A DNA stretch of 64,000 nt, taken from Chrysopilus asiliformis. Taxonomy: Eukaryota > Arthropoda > Insecta > Diptera > Rhagionidae. The stretch is from NCBI GenBank assembly GCA_964034945.1, contig OZ035960.1:72114445-72178444 (forward strand), in the 5' to 3' direction. The notes below the pieces were generated by a model. That model was not told the DNA's origin and made no database searches. It was given only the letters and a program-made list of their open reading frames with translations. Positions 10,649 through 22,554 of the stretch are shown piece by piece. Both the position numbers and the translations under genes were made by a program. Numbering within the stretch: position 1 is the first letter of the stretch; each line of letters starts with the position of its first letter.

Positions 10649-11314
10649 ATGGCCGAAAACACAGCTACTGAAACAGTCGCCGCACCGCCAGCAGAAGTGA
10701 AGAAAACTAAGAAAGCGGCGATTGGTGGAGCAAAGAAGGCTCCAAAAGCTAAACCAAATCATCCACCAACGTCTGACATGGTAAATAGTGCCATCAAAAA
10801 TTTGAAAGAGCGTGGCGGTTCTTCATTGTCAGCTATAAAGAAATATTTGGCTATCAATTATAAAGTTGATTCAGATAAATTAGCACCTTTCATCAAAAAA
10901 TATTTAAAAGGAGCTGTAATTAGTGGCAAATTGATTCAGACGAAAGGGAAGGGAGCTTCTGGTTCGTTCAAGCTGCCAGCTGGTGCTAAGGAGAAGGATC
11001 AAAAGGTCAAAAAATCCAAGCAACCAGCCACAGAAAAAAAAGTTGCCAAACCAAAGAAGAAAGCCACGAAGCCAGAAACTAAAAAGTCCACAGCAACTAA
11101 GAAGGCAGCGATCGGTGTGAAAAAGGACAAGAAAAAGGAGAGCGCCTCAGCAGCAAAAACTGCAAAGAAAAGTGGAGTAGTTAAGGCTAAACCAAAAGCG
11201 GCCCCAAAACAGAAGCCAACCAAACCAACGAAGGCAGCTGCTAAGAGTCCAAAAGCGCCTAAACCAAAAAAAGCCGCAGGTAAAGCTAAAAAACCAGTAG
11301 CTTCCAAAAAATAA
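10649..11314 (+). CDS. Histone H1, array copy 2
   Basis: A 221-residue linker histone with the same layout as copy 1: tail, winged-helix domain at about 38-110 and a Lys-rich tail. It carries I69 like copy 1 but I91 and K94 like the core copies, together with A111 and EKKV, so it is intermediate between the left-edge copy and the core. It is intronless, starts in AAAAAAATGG context and ends TAA, with the histone stem-loop 75 bases later. No lesion is seen. Confidence 0.96.
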   Translation: MAENTATETVAAPPAEVKKTKKAAIGGAKKAPKAKPNHPPTSDMVNSAIKNLKERGGSSLSAIKKYLAINYKVDSDKLAPFIKKYLKGAVISGKLIQTKGKGASGSFKLPAGAKEKDQKVKKSKQPATEKKVAKPKKKATKPETKKSTATKKAAIGVKKDKKKESASAAKTAKKSGVVKAKPKAAPKQKPTKPTKAAAKSPKAPKPKKAAGKAKKPVASKK

Positions 11315-11750
11315 TCTACTCAAATTGACATTTGGTAATCATAAAAAATGCACGAGTAAAAAAAGCAACCAAATAAATAAATTTAACAAAGCTCTTCTCA
11401 GGGCTACCAAAAATATTTTTAAAGAGCATTCAAGTTACCATATGATTTTGAAAATTCTCCTATTTTTAAAAGCTCTTATTTAGCTTACCTTTGTATCTAT
11501 TTCGCTGTCGGGGTCAAATCTTGCAATCCAATTTTGACCCGCTTCCCATCCAATTGACTTGAAAGTTTGCACACGTCCCATGATAACACTATATTTTCAC
11601 TAGTTTGTTCTTGTAAGGACAAGCGAAGGTCCTGTAGGGATGACATAATTATCCTTGTCCTCAAATGTTCCAGAACAAAAAAACCCATCTCGGGGTTTTT
11701 GCGGTCGCTGAATCCGATTCTGGCATTAAGAAGTCTGTAACGATAACGGA
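11315..11750. other. Downstream spacer of H1 copy 2 (shortened)
   Basis: It follows the copy 1 spacer through the relic minisatellite monomer to 'cgataacgga' near 11750, then jumps to the 'gcttacgtttaatagctg' sequence that in unit 1 lies near 4425. About 650 bp present in unit 1 are absent, so this is a deletion or an earlier insertion state. Confidence 0.6.
11390..11428 (+). promoter_or_regulatory. Histone mRNA 3' stem-loop and downstream element, copy 2
   Basis: The same 16-base stem-loop (AGCTCTTCTCAGGGCT) followed by ACC, with the AAAGAGC block downstream. An AATAAATAAA stretch lies just upstream, so a poly(A) signal is also available. Confidence 0.9.
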
Positions 11751-12420
11751 GCTTACGTTTAATAGCTGAGAAATATATTCGCTCTTTCTTTTTATTTGTG
11801 AGATAGTTATACATTTTTTTGATTTGTGAGATGGAGTAACGTATAAACTCAAGAACTACTGCACCAACGACCACGGTCTATAGTTAGGTGTGGTCGCGGT
11901 ATCAGCTCCCCTTTCACCCCCTCGCCAGTTATCTTCTGAACCACTGAAGGGATTTGAATACGGTTTTCAGTGTCGGGCAGGTCAATCATAAAAGAAATTT
12001 TCATGCACTCAAACTACTCCGCTCTACATGGTACAAGCCCCCTTCCTGCTATCTACTAAACTACAGAACGGATTTTTATACGATTTTTAGTGTTGGATAG
12101 GTTTTCTGTCAAGGTAAATTTTCGACCAATCCCCTCCTCAGCTATCTCTCAAACTATTTTATGGATGGTCAACATATGTTACAACATAAATGCAAAAATT
12201 TTAAGTATCTGGCGATAATTTTCTTGAAAACAGTGCGTCAAACCAAAAAATTATGAACGAAAAATTATTTGAAATACAATTACTACATAATTTTTCTATA
12301 CATCAAAATACTTTTGAAAAAAAAGGGTTTTTTCATATTCAAAGATTTATTATAATACTACCCGGGCAACACCGTGTTTTTGCAAGCTAGTTTTAAATAA
12401 AATTTTTTTTTAACTACTTT
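11751..12420. repeat. Helitron-like family B fragment with 3' end
   Basis: Homologous to 4430-4800 and 6480-7125 of unit 1. It lacks family C and the PIF/Harbinger-like insertion, giving the uninterrupted order. It ends near 12397 with CCCGGGCAACACCGTG...GCAAGCTAGT, a Helitron-like CTAG-T terminus. No gene is seen. Confidence 0.45.
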
Positions 12421-13308
12421 CAGTTTTAACTAGTTTTGAAGTTGCAAGAAATCCGTTTTCTCAATGCTTGACAAACATCAATGTGTTTGCTATCAATGTT
12501 GCTAAACATTGAGCCATTCTCGTTAGCGGAAGATGCTTTTAGCCAAAAAGTTAAAAACCTGGAAAATAGCATTTTGTTACCTACAAAACTGCGAAAAAAA
12601 CTGTGTAAAAAACAATCGGTGCCGAAATTGGCATTAAACTTTTGCATATATCCACATAAGATCGGCGCTCCAAATGAAAGCATATTCGCTTATGGTCTGG
12701 AGAGGAGTCAAAAAATCGCTCTAAAGAAATCGTGGTCCATTTTGCTTAAAGTTTAATTGTAGTTCTTGATTATAAAGAGTATTTCTTTTGGTATAAAAGA
12801 AATACCCTTAGTGACAGCTGTCAAACCTGGCGATGTTGGAAGAATATTCGTTGTTTTACCGCAAAACTGTGTTCAGTGATGAGGCCCATTTTCGGCTCAA
12901 TGGAATTGTTAGCAAGAAAAATTGTCGCTTTTGGAGAGAGATAAATCCACAAGTTATATTGAAGACACAACTGCACTCACAAATATGCACTGATTAGTGT
13001 GGCTTGCATACCGGCGGCATTGTTGAAGCGTATGTCTTTCAGATTGACGTTATTCCGCGTAATGGACATGTCAATTGCGCTCCAGGATCATACGACCTGA
13101 CACCCCTCGATTATTCCGTGTGTTCGACAGACTGCCACAGACTGTTCGACTGACTTGTACTTTTTTGAAGTGAAAACTTCTTTAGTGCCGTTGTGAGTGA
13201 TTTCAAACTTGATGAAACGAAAAAGCGACAGTAAAAAGAGAAAGGATTTTTGAGATAGAATACAGATGGGTGCCGGTCAATTTATCGTAAACAAGAGTGA
13301 TGGGTAGT
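12421..13308. repeat. Repeat D with Tc1/mariner remnant, copy 2
   Basis: Almost identical to 7143-8035, and followed directly by a GGGGAA array in the same way. Bases about 12514-13308 together with the next array (total 1337 bp) are tandemly duplicated at 13851 onward. Confidence 0.7.
12833..13155 (+). pseudogene. Tc1/mariner-superfamily transposase remnant, copy 2
   Basis: Same remnant as at 7560-7885, with the SDEAHF block near 12875, an internal stop and the DLTPLDY block near the end. The lesions are shared, so this copy arose by segmental duplication and not by independent transposition. Confidence 0.75.
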
Positions 13309-13850
13309 GGGAAGGGGAAGGGGAAGGGGAAGGGGAAGGGGAAGGGGAAGGGGAAGGGGAAGGGGAAGGGGAAGGGGAAGGGGAAGGGGAAGGGGAAGGG
13401 GAAGGGGAAGGGGAAGGGGAAGGGGAAGGGGAAGGGGAAGGGGAAGGGGAAGGGGAAGGGGAAGGGGAAGGGGAAGGGGAAGGGGAAGGGGAAGGGGAAG
13501 GGGAAGGGGAAGGGGAAGGGGAAGGGGAAGGGGAAGGGGAAGGGGAAGGGGAAGGGGAAGGGGAAGGGGAAGGGGAAGGGGAAGGGGAAGGGGAAGGGGA
13601 AGGGGAAGGGGAAGGGGAAGGGGAAGGGGAAGGGAAAGGGGAAGGGGAAGGGGAAGGGGAAGGGGAAGGGGAAGGGGAAGGGGAAGGGGAAGGGGAAGGG
13701 GAAGGGGAAGGGGAAGGGGAAGGGGAAGGGGAAGGGGAAGGGGAAGGGGAAGGGGAAGGGGAAGGGGAAGGGGAAGGGGAAGGGGAAGGGGAAGGGGAAG
13801 GGGAAGGGGAAGGGGAAGGGGAAGGGGAAGGGGAAGGGGAATGGGAAGGG
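13309..13850. repeat. (GGGGAA)n hexanucleotide array 2
   Basis: About 542 bp of GGGGAA repeats. Two interruptions mark it: GGGAAA at 13632-13637 and AATGGG around the T at 13842. They are 207 bp apart. The array stops eight bases after the second one and joins the ccattctcgttagcgg word of repeat D. Confidence 0.97.
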
Positions 13851-14645
13851 CCATTCTCGTTAGCGGAAGATGCTTTTAGCCAAAAAGTTAAAAACCTGGA
13901 AAATAGCATTTTGTTACCTACAAAACTGCGAAAAAAACTGTGTAAAAAACAATCGGTGCCGAAATTGGCATTAAACTTTTGCATATATCCACATAAGATC
14001 GGCGCTCCAAATGAAAGCATATTCGCTTATGGTCTGGAGAGGAGTCAAAAAATCGCTCTAAAGAAATCGTGGTCCATTTTGCTTAAAGTTTAATTGTAGT
14101 TCTTGATTATAAAGAGTATTTCTTTTGGTATAAAAGAAATACCCTTAGTGACAGCTGTCAAACCTGGCGATGTTGGAAGAATATTCGTTGTTTTACCGCA
14201 AAACTGTGTTCAGTGATGAGGCCCATTTTCGGCTCAATGGAATTGTTAGCAAGAAAAATTGTCGCTTTTGGAGAGAGATAAATCCACAAGTTATATTGAA
14301 GACACAACTGCACTCACAAATATGCACTGATTAGTGTGGCTTGCATACCGGCGGCATTGTTGAAGCGTATGTCTTTCAGATTGACGTTATTCCGCGTAAT
14401 GGACATGTCAATTGCGCTCCAGGATCATACGACCTGACACCCCTCGATTATTCCGTGTGTTCGACAGACTGCCACAGACTGTTCGACTGACTTGTACTTT
14501 TTTGAAGTGAAAACTTCTTTAGTGCCGTTGTGAGTGATTTCAAACTTGATGAAACGAAAAAGCGACAGTAAAAAGAGAAAGGATTTTTGAGATAGAATAC
14601 AGATGGGTGCCGGTCAATTTATCGTAAACAAGAGTGATGGGTAGT
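13851..14645. repeat. Repeat D with Tc1/mariner remnant, copy 3 (5' truncated)
   Basis: It starts at the ccattctcgttagcgg word directly after array 2 and then matches copy 2 to the next array. This is a tandem duplication of about 1337 bp whose junction lies inside the hexanucleotide array, as expected from unequal exchange or replication slippage. Confidence 0.75.
14168..14492 (+). pseudogene. Tc1/mariner-superfamily transposase remnant, copy 3
   Basis: Third copy of the same decayed transposase fragment (SDEAHF block near 14212, internal stop, DLTPLDY block), with the same deletion of the region around the second catalytic aspartate. Confidence 0.75.
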
Positions 14646-15235
14646 GGGAAGGGGAAGGGGAAGGGGAAGGGGAAGGGGAAGGGGAAGGGGAAGGGGAAGG
14701 GGAAGGGGAAGGGGAAGGGGAAGGGGAAGGGGAAGGGGAAGGGGAAGGGGAAGGGGAAGGGGAAGGGGAAGGGGAAGGGGAAGGGGAAGGGGAAGGGGAA
14801 GGGGAAGGGGAAGGGGAAGGGGAAGGGGAAGGGGAAGGGGAAGGGGAAGGGGAAGGGGAAGGGGAAGGGGAAGGGGAAGGGGAAGGGGAAGGGGAAGGGG
14901 AAGGGGAAGGGGAAGGGAAAGGGGAAGGGGAAGGGGAAGGGGAAGGGGAAGGGGAAGGGGAAGGGGAAGGGGAAGGGGAAGGGGAAGGGGAAGGGGAAGG
15001 GGAAGGGGAAGGGGAAGGGGAAGGGGAAGGGGAAGGGGAAGGGGAAGGGGAAGGGGAAGGGGAAGGGGAAGGGGAAGGGGAAGGGGAAGGGGAAGGGGAA
15101 GGGGAAGGGGAAGGGGAAGGGGAATGGGAAGGGGAAGGGGAAGGGGAAGGGGAAGGGGAAGGGGAAGGGGAAGGGGAAGGGGAAGGGGAAGGGGAAGGGG
15201 AAGGGGAAGGGGAAGGGGAAGGGAAGGGGAAGGGA
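14646..15235. repeat. (GGGGAA)n hexanucleotide array 3
   Basis: About 590 bp of GGGGAA repeats with the same two interruptions as array 2 (GGGAAA ending at 14920 and AATGGG around 15125), again exactly 207 bp apart. It continues about 105 bp beyond the second interruption and ends in a degenerate purine-rich tail to about 15290. Confidence 0.97.
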
Positions 15236-15328
15236 GTAGTTGTAGGAGGGGGCTAGGTGGAGGGAGGAAGTGGAGAGAGGAGGGGATAAATTACTGATGT
15301 TTCGTCATACATTGCAATATATACATAC

Positions 15329-16317
15329 CTATATATATAAAAATGGATGTTTGTTTGTCTGTCTGAGATTACAAAACTCAAAAACTACTGGACCGATTTT
15401 TACGCAGTTTTTTGCATAATGATCTGTGTTGCCAGGAGCAGGTTTTTAGCTATGTAGATTTTTGAAATTCGAAACGGAAGGTCCTGTAAGGATAATGAAA
15501 ATATCCTTTTTCCCATTTTTCCCCGGAAAAATCTGCGTTACAGGGTTTTTGGGGTCGCTGATCACGAATCCGGTATTAGATTTTCAAAATTCGAAACGGA
15601 AGGTCCTGTAAGGATAATGAAAATATCTCCCATTTTTCCCCAGAAAAATTTGCATTATAGGGTTTTTGGGGTCGCTGATCACGAATCCGGTATTAGATTT
15701 TCAAAATTCGAAACGGAAGGTCCTGTAAGCATAATGAAAATATCCTTTTTCCCATTTTTCCCCGGAAAAATTGGCACTATAGGGTTTTTGGGGTCGCTGA
15801 TCACGAATGCGTTATTAGATTTTCAAAATTCGAAACGGAAGGTCCTGCAAGGATAATGAAAATATCCTTTTTCCCATTTTTCCCCGGAAAAATTGGGACT
15901 GTGGGGTTTTTGGGATCGCTGATCACGAATCCAGTATTAGATTTTCAAAATTCGAAACGGAAGGTCCTGTAAGGATAATGAAAATATCCTTTTTCCCATT
16001 TTTCCCCGGAAAAATTTGCGTTATAGGGTTTTTGGGGTCGCTGATCACGAATCCGGTATTAGATTTTCAAAATTCGAAACGGAAGGTCCTGTAAGGATAA
16101 TGAAAATATCCTTTTTCCCATTTTTCCCCGGAAAAATTGGCACTATAGGGTTTTTGGGGTCGCTGATCACGAATCCGGTATTAGATTTTCAAAATTCGAA
16201 ACGGAAGGTTCTGTAAGGATAACATTTCTTCCCAAAACTTTTTAAGTTATTTATGGTTTTTTGGCATTCTAAAATTTACACAAAAAAACTTTTAGCTGCC
16301 AACGAAGGGTCTGCTAG
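15329..16317 (+). mobile_element. Helitron-like family A, copy 2
   Basis: The 5' end reads CTATATATATAAAAATGG, then gtttgtctgtctg and a 'caaaaactactggaccgatt' phrase that is typical of insect Helitron leaders. The 3' end is GGGTCTGCTAG followed by T. The interior holds about six 122-bp monomers. It is non-autonomous, with no helicase or Rep domain. Confidence 0.75.
15470..16215 (+). repeat. 122-bp minisatellite in Helitron copy 2
   Basis: About six monomers. One has a short internal deletion near 15628, and one variant carries ggcactatagg while another carries gggactgtggg. The same variant order is seen in the 48160-49030 array, suggesting a common source. Confidence 0.9.
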
Positions 16318-16390
16318 TATATATATATATATAAATTTTTTTACCATAAATTGTTCACGATAAATTGTTTACGATAAATTGACGCCAATT

Positions 16391-16758
16391 TACATTTCTC
16401 CCAACCAATCAATAAATACAATTATTGAATTTATCTACGATAATTTGCTAAAGTACACATCAGAAATATCGCGGATTTTTAAAAAGATTACGATAAAATT
16501 CCTATGATTTTAAGTGGAAATTTTAATGTGAATTTTGCATTGGATACAGCGCTCCCTTTGATTGAGTTCCTCAACACCAAATTAAATTTAAAAATGTGCT
16601 CCAGTCGCACTAAATCGACAACAAGATCGAAAACAGTAATTGACGCTGTATTTCAAAGATATATTGATCAAACCCAAACCAAAGAATTCATTTTATACTT
16701 TAGTTATCATAAGCCGCTCGTGTCATTTATTGAAATTGAAAACAAAGAGTCTGAATAA
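16391..16758 (+). pseudogene. EEP endonuclease fragment, unit 2
   Basis: Longest and cleanest form of the fragment. A first frame reads YISPNQSINTIIEF and IYDNLLKYT, followed after a frameshift near 16480 by DYDKIPMILSGNFNVNF, then the STTRSKTVIDAVFQRYID block and the SYHKPLVSF end. The order matches the C-terminal half of an EEP-fold endonuclease. The GDFN motif is GNFN, which would remove a key catalytic aspartate. No N-terminal half is present, so it is a relic. Confidence 0.75.
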
Positions 16759-16802
16759 AAATATAATATGACTTTTGAACGCGGTACCAATATTATAATA
16801 AA

Positions 16803-17250
16803 TCATAACAAAAGCCATAATTGCCAATCTGGCAATCATTGGAGACCCGTATGGTGATATTCGTATCAAAATTCGAACAGTTATACCAAAATTCCACTTT
16901 GAAGTCAAACTTTCCAATAAGATTTTTTAAAATTTATTCCAATCGGATTTTGATGTATGGGAGTTTTATGTAGAATAATATCCTAAATAATATTTGTTCT
17001 TGGACTTTTTTGATAAGATGCACCGTTTTTGAGATATTCACAAAAACCGTTTTCATTCGTTTGGGGGGTACCCCCCCTAATGGTCCATTTTTGCCCATTA
17101 ATGAATTTAGCCTCACATTTTACGAAAAACGGATCCACGCAAAATTTCAAGTCTCTAGCTCAATCCGTGCGCCCGCAATCCGCGCCACAGGCAGACGGAC
17201 AGACGGACAGACGGACAGACGGACAGACGGACAGACGGACAGACAGTCGG

Positions 17251-17285
<35 letters not shown>

Positions 17286-17452
17286 GACAGACGGACAGAC
17301 GGACAGACGGACAGACGGACGGACATGCAAAATTCAACTTTTTTTATCATTCTAAACACACTGGTGTAATTCATTTTTTTGTGTGATGACGAGATCTTGG
17401 CGTTACAAACGGTAAGGCAAAGTTAATATACCCTTTGGTTTCACCATACGGG
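16803..17452. repeat. Dispersed repeat family C, copy 2
   Basis: This roughly 650-bp insertion is absent from the same place in other units. It contains ACCCGTATGGTGA near the left end and its complement TCACCATACGGGT at the right end, so the termini are partly inverted. Inside are the 'gatgcaccgtttttgaga' phrase and a GGACAGAC minisatellite. The class is unclear. Flanking ataataaa words could be a target duplication but lie in low-complexity sequence. Confidence 0.6.
17192..17325. repeat. GGACAGAC-type minisatellite
   Basis: About 134 bp of eight-base GGACAGAC units mixed with four-base CAGA steps and one gtcgg variant. The Asp-Arg-Arg and Ser-Val-Cys frames across it are translations of the repeat and not proteins. 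Confidence 0.95.
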
Positions 17453-18791
17453 TATAATAAACGCTATAACTATCCCACACCCGTCTCATTCTCTCGCTGT
17501 TTAGTTTTCCTAAGGTTTCACTTCTACCGCGTGTGCACACATGTTTTTTAAAGTTCTAATCCTTTTAAAAAAAACCCGCTTGATTGATCTCTTATTAATT
17601 TTCACAATATTATAAGATAGTTGTTGCGAAACTCGTCATTTTGTTGCATTAGGCATAGTACAAGGAAGTTTAGAAAATTAGTTCCTGAGTAAGTGGCTTT
17701 AATAGTTGCATGTTAAAAATTACAGAAATTTTCTACACAAGTAATTTTCGACAGCGCAGAACATTTTTAAATTTTCTTAGATACATATATATTCGAAAAT
17801 CACTAATTTGAAAATCGAAAAAAAAACCAAAATGAAGCAATGTTATAGTTGATAATGATACGAAATAATTGAATAAGTTACTAATTGTAAAACACAAAGT
17901 GGATTTTTTACACGATAAATCAATTTGATGTTATTTAATATAAAGTTCTGTTATCAATCTAATGCAGAAAAGAACCTATTTTTATTTAAACTATGTTGTA
18001 ATGGAAATTTTTTATCAAATATGGAAAGCATTTAAAATTCCCTTTTGAAATAAGACGAATTTGAAACACATCTAATAGCTAAAACTTTCAAGTGTGTTTG
18101 TTTAAAAAAGTGTTTTTTTACGGAATATTGATTAATGTTGAAAATATCAAAGAAATATTTCTTTTAGTCATTTATTTACAAATTTAATGAATGATTTTTT
18201 ATATATTTGTATTTTTAACAACACATGTCAGTGAACTAATAAAAGTTTTATTTTCGGCTTACGAATAGAATGTACCAATTAATTTTTTTTCTAACTACAA
18301 ACGACATATAAGAGGTTTAATATTGGTAAACTTTAGGGGCGAAAAAGATCTAACAGAAATGTTAATTATAAAAATCGTAAATAATGTAACAGAAAAAATA
18401 ACAGTATCCATTTTGAAAATGAATATATATGACATAAAATGGGGTGACAAATTATTATTTTTTGATTTTCTTCTGTAATAATAATATTAACGATGTTCAG
18501 ACAAAAGAAAATTAACAGATATCTAAATTATCACAAAAAATGTAAGATATCTTAAATTAGTCAAAAGAAAAATGTTCAATGGAAAAATTATATTTGAAGT
18601 CGATTATATTTTCTCCTTCGTAGTGGCTCTCACACATTCTTTTACCTACACTTACTTCTGTGACCAGTTTATTCGATTCGTTTTAATATTGTTCGAGTTT
18701 AACAGTAAACCGTTTCGTACCTCTGACAACTTCCGAGTGAATTTTTTTGCAACAATACGGAACATTGAATAAATAGTTGAATAGTAAAAAA

Positions 18792-19457
18792 ATGGCCGAA
18801 AACACAGCTACTGAAACAGTCGCCGCACCGCCAGCAGAAGTGAAGAAAACTAAGAAAGCGGCGATTGGTGGAGCAAAGAAGGCTCCAAAAGCTAAACCAA
18901 ATCATCCACCAACGTCTGACATGGTAAATAGTGCCATCAAAAATTTGAAAGAGCGTGGCGGTTCTTCATTGTCAGCTATAAAGAAATATTTGGCTGTCAA
19001 TTATAAAGTTGATTCAGATAAATTGGCACCTTTCATCAAGAAATATTTAAAAGGAGCCGTAATCAGTGGCAAATTGATTCAGACTAAAGGGAAGGGAGCT
19101 TCTGGTTCGTTCAAGCTGCCAGCTGGTGCTAAGGAGAAGGATCAAAAGGTCAAAAAATCCAAGCAACCAGCCACAGAAAAAAAAGTTGCCAAACCAAAGA
19201 AGAAAGCCACGAAGCCAGAAACTAAAAAGTCCACAGCAACTAAGAAGGCAGCGATCGGTGTGAAAAAGGACAAGAAAAAGGAGAGCGCCTCAGCAGCAAA
19301 AACTGCAAAGAAAAGTGAAGTAGTTAAGGCTAAACCAAAAGCGGCCCCAAAACAGAAGCCAACCAAACCAACGAAGGCAGCTGCTAAGAGTCCAAAAGCG
19401 CCTAAACCAAAAAAAGCCGCAGGTAAAGCTAAAAAACCAGTAGCTTCCAAAAAATAA
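18792..19457 (+). CDS. Histone H1, array copy 3
   Basis: A 221-residue linker histone of the core type (V69, I91, K94, A111, EKKV). The one private change is E for G in the KKSGVV stretch of the C-terminal tail, which adds a negative charge to a basic tail. Otherwise it matches copies 4 and 5. It is intronless, has the same start context, and the histone stem-loop follows 61 bases after the stop. Confidence 0.96.
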   Translation: MAENTATETVAAPPAEVKKTKKAAIGGAKKAPKAKPNHPPTSDMVNSAIKNLKERGGSSLSAIKKYLAVNYKVDSDKLAPFIKKYLKGAVISGKLIQTKGKGASGSFKLPAGAKEKDQKVKKSKQPATEKKVAKPKKKATKPETKKSTATKKAAIGVKKDKKKESASAAKTAKKSEVVKAKPKAAPKQKPTKPTKAAAKSPKAPKPKKAAGKAKKPVASKK

Positions 19458-20083
19458 TCTACTCAAATTGACATTTGGTAATCATAAAAAATGCATGAGT
19501 TTACCGCAACCAAATAAAGCTCTTCTCAGGGCTACCAAAAATATTTTTAAAGAGCATTCAAGTTACCGTATGATTTTGAAAATTCTCCTATTTTTTTAAA
19601 AGCTCTTATTTAGCTTACCTTTGTATCTGTTTGGCTGTCGGGGTCAAATCTTGCAATCCAATTTTGACCCGCTTCCCATCCAATTGACTTGAAAGTTTGC
19701 ACACGTCCCATGACAATACTATATTTTCACTAGTCGGTTCTTGTAAGGACAAGCGAAGGTCCTGTAGGGATGACATAATTATCATTGTCCTCAAATGTTC
19801 CGGAAAAAAACTCATCTCGGGGTTTTTGCGGTCGCTGAATCCGATTCTGGCATTAAGAAGTCTGCAACGATAACGGAAGATACTGTTGGGCTAAAGTGAT
19901 TATGTTTTTCTTTTGGATTTTTAGTCATACTAATCAAATACAAAATGTCTAAAAAGAATAAAATTAAAAAAATATTTTATTAAAAAAAATTTTATTTTAA
20001 TTAAAAATGCACTAAAATGGGAAAATATATATATAGAAATAGTAAAAAGCATAATTACTTTTACCTTTTAGTGCCTTTTTCTA
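19458..20083. other. Downstream spacer of H1 copy 3
   Basis: The same spacer as after the other copies: stem-loop, relic minisatellite monomer (about 19740-19870), AT-rich tract, then the 'tttagtgcc' word just before the Helitron-like 5' end. No gene is present. Confidence 0.65.
19518..19556 (+). promoter_or_regulatory. Histone mRNA 3' stem-loop and downstream element, copy 3
   Basis: AGCTCTTCTCAGGGCT followed by ACC, with AAAGAGC downstream. The preceding bases are CAAATAA, so an AATAAA hexamer ends on the first stem base. Compared with copies 1 and 2, about 13 bases (ataaatttaacaa) are missing just before the stem. Confidence 0.9.
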
Positions 20084-20717
20084 TCTATATATATAAAAAT
20101 GGATGTTTTGTCTGTCTGTCTGTCCGTTTGAGATTACAAAACTCAAAAACTACTGGACCGATTTTTACGCGGTTTTGTTGCAAAATGATCTGTGTTGCCA
20201 GGAGCAGGTTTTTAGCTATGTAGATTTTTAAAATTCGAAACGGCAGGTCCTGTAAGGATAATGAAAATATCCTCTTTCCCATTTTTCCCTGGAAAAATTT
20301 GCATTATAGGCTTTTGGGGGTCGCTGATCACGAATCCGGTATTAGATTTTCAAAATTCGAAACGGAAGGTCCTGTAAGGATAACGAAAATATCCTTTTTT
20401 CCATTTTTACCGGGGAAAATCGGCATTATGTTTGGGATCGCTGATCACGAATCCAATATTAGATTTTCAAAATTCGAAACGAAAGGTCCTGTAAGGATAA
20501 CGGAAATATCCTTTTTCCAGTTTTTCCTGGGAAAAATCGGCATTAGAGAGTTTTTGGGGTCGCTGATCACGAATCCAGTGTTGGAATTTCAAAATTCGAA
20601 ACGGAAGTTCCTATAAGAATAACATTTTTTCCCAAAACTTTTTAAATTATTTATGGTATTTTGGCATTCTAAAATTTACACAAAAAAACTTTTAGCTGCC
20701 AACGAAGGGTCTGCTAG
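20084..20717 (+). mobile_element. Helitron-like family A, copy 3
   Basis: Complete by its ends: TCTATATATATAAAAATGG after a host A, and GGGTCTGCTAG before a host T, which is the A-to-T insertion pattern of Helitrons without target duplication. At 634 bp it is one of the short forms, with about three diverged minisatellite monomers. No coding capacity. Confidence 0.8.
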
Positions 20718-20790
20718 TATATATATATATATAAATTTTTTTACCATAAATTGTTCACGATAAATAGTTTACGATAAATTGACGCCAATT

Positions 20791-21158
20791 TACATTTCTC
20801 CCAACCAATCAATAAATACAATTATTGAATTTATCTACGATAATTTGCTAAAGTACACATCAGAAATATCGCGGATTTTTAAAAAGATTACGATAAAATT
20901 CCTAAGATTTTAAGTGGAAATTTTAATGTGAATTTTGCATTGGATACAGCGCTCCCTTTGATTGAGTTCCTCAACACCAAATTAAATTTAAAAATGTGCT
21001 CCAGTCGCACTGAATCGACAACAAGATCGAAAACAGTAATTGACGCTGTATTTCAAAGATATATTGATCAAACCCAAACCAAAGCATTCATTTTATACTT
21101 TAGTTATCATAAGCCGCTCGTGTCATTTATTGAAATTGAAAACAAAGAGTCTGAATAA
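20791..21158 (+). pseudogene. EEP endonuclease fragment, unit 3
   Basis: Same 368-bp fragment as in unit 2, with the same frameshift before the GNFN block. The methionine codon before ILSGNFN is changed to AAG. It ends with the SYHKPLVSF block and TAA. Confidence 0.72.
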
Positions 21159-22554
21159 AAATATAATATGACTTTTGAACGCGGTACCAATATTATAATA
21201 AATAAACGCTATAACTATCCCACACCTGATACCGCATTCGTCTCATTCTCTCGCTGTTTAGTTTTCCTAAGGTTTCACTTCTACCGCGTGTGCATTGCAC
21301 ACACATGTTTTTTAAAGTTCTAATCCTTTTAAAAAACCCGCTTGATTGATCTCTTATTAATTTTCACAATATTATAAGATAGTTGTTGCGAAACTCGTCA
21401 TTTTGTTGCATTAGGCATAGTACAAGGAAGTTTAGAAAATTAGTTCCTGAGTAAGTGGCTTTAATAGTTGCCTGTTAAAAGTTACAGAAATTTTCTACAC
21501 AAGTAATTTTCGACAGCGCAGAACATTTTTAAATTTTCTTAGATACATATATATTCGAAAATCACTAATTTGAAAATCGAAAAAAAAACCAAAATGAAGC
21601 AATGTTATAGTTGATAATGATACGAAATAATTGAATAAGTTACTAATTGTAAAACACAAAGTGGATTTTTTACACGATAAATCAATTTGATGTTATTTAA
21701 TATAAAGTTCTGTTATCAATCTAATGCAGAAAAGAACCTATTTTTATTTAAACTATGTTGTAATGGAAATTTTTTATCAAATATGGAAAGCATTTAAAAT
21801 TCCCTTTTGAAATAAGACGAATTTGAAACACATCTAATAGCTAAAACTTTCAAGTGTGTTTGTTTAAAAAAGTGTTTTTTTTACGGAATATTGATTAATG
21901 TTGAAAATATCAAAGAAATATTTCTTTTAGTCATTTATTTACAAATTTAATGAAAGATTTTTTATATATTTGTATTTTTAACAACACATGTCAGTGAACT
22001 AATAAAAGTTTTATTATCGGCTTACGAATAGAATGTACCAATTAATTTTTTTTCTAACTACAAACGACATATAAGAGGTTTAATATTGGTAAACTTTAGG
22101 GGCGAAAAAGATCTAACAGAAATGTTAATTATAAAAATCGTAAATAATGTAACAGAAAAAATAACAGTATCCATTTTGAAAATGAATATATATGACATAA
22201 AATGGGGTGACAAATTATTATTTTTTGATTTTCTTCTGTAATAATAATATTAATGATGTTCAGACAAAAGAAAATTAACAGATATCTAAATTATCACAAA
22301 AAATGTAAGATATCTTAAATTAGTCAAAAGAAAAATGTTCAATGGAAAAATTATATTTGAAGTCGATTATATTTTCTCCTTCGTAGTGGCTCTCACACAT
22401 TCTTTTACCTACACTTACTTCTGTGACCAGTTTATTCGATTCGTTTTAATATTGTTCGAGTTTAACAGTAAACCGTTTCGTACCTCTGACAACTTCCGAG
22501 TGATTTTTTTTGCAACAATACGGAACATTGAATAAATAGTTGAATAGTAAAAAA
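21159..22554. other. Upstream spacer of H1 copy 4
   Basis: About 1.4 kb, AT-rich and uninterrupted, a good reference for the unmodified spacer. No gene is seen. The last 200 bp are conserved across all copies and should contain the H1 promoter. Confidence 0.6.

Larger units (their letters stand above)
16759..18791. other. Upstream spacer of H1 copy 3 with a repeat insertion
   Basis: The usual upstream spacer, interrupted at about 16803-17452 by repeat family C. The remainder (17453-18791) is the same AT-rich block as before the other H1 copies, and no gene is visible in it. Confidence 0.6.

Noticed and set aside
13309..15235. GGGGAA arrays as telomeric repeats
   Set aside because: Insect telomeric repeats are usually TTAGG, and flies use retrotransposons or satellites. 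These arrays are internal and tied to repeat D.
13277..15297. Long Gly-Lys, Gly-Arg, Ser-Pro and Leu-Pro frames
   Set aside because: Translations of the GGGGAA repeat in different frames, with no codon-level constraint and no start context.
17010..17374. Asp-Arg-Arg and Cys-Pro-Ser-Val repeat proteins
   Set aside because: Translations of the GGACAGAC minisatellite.
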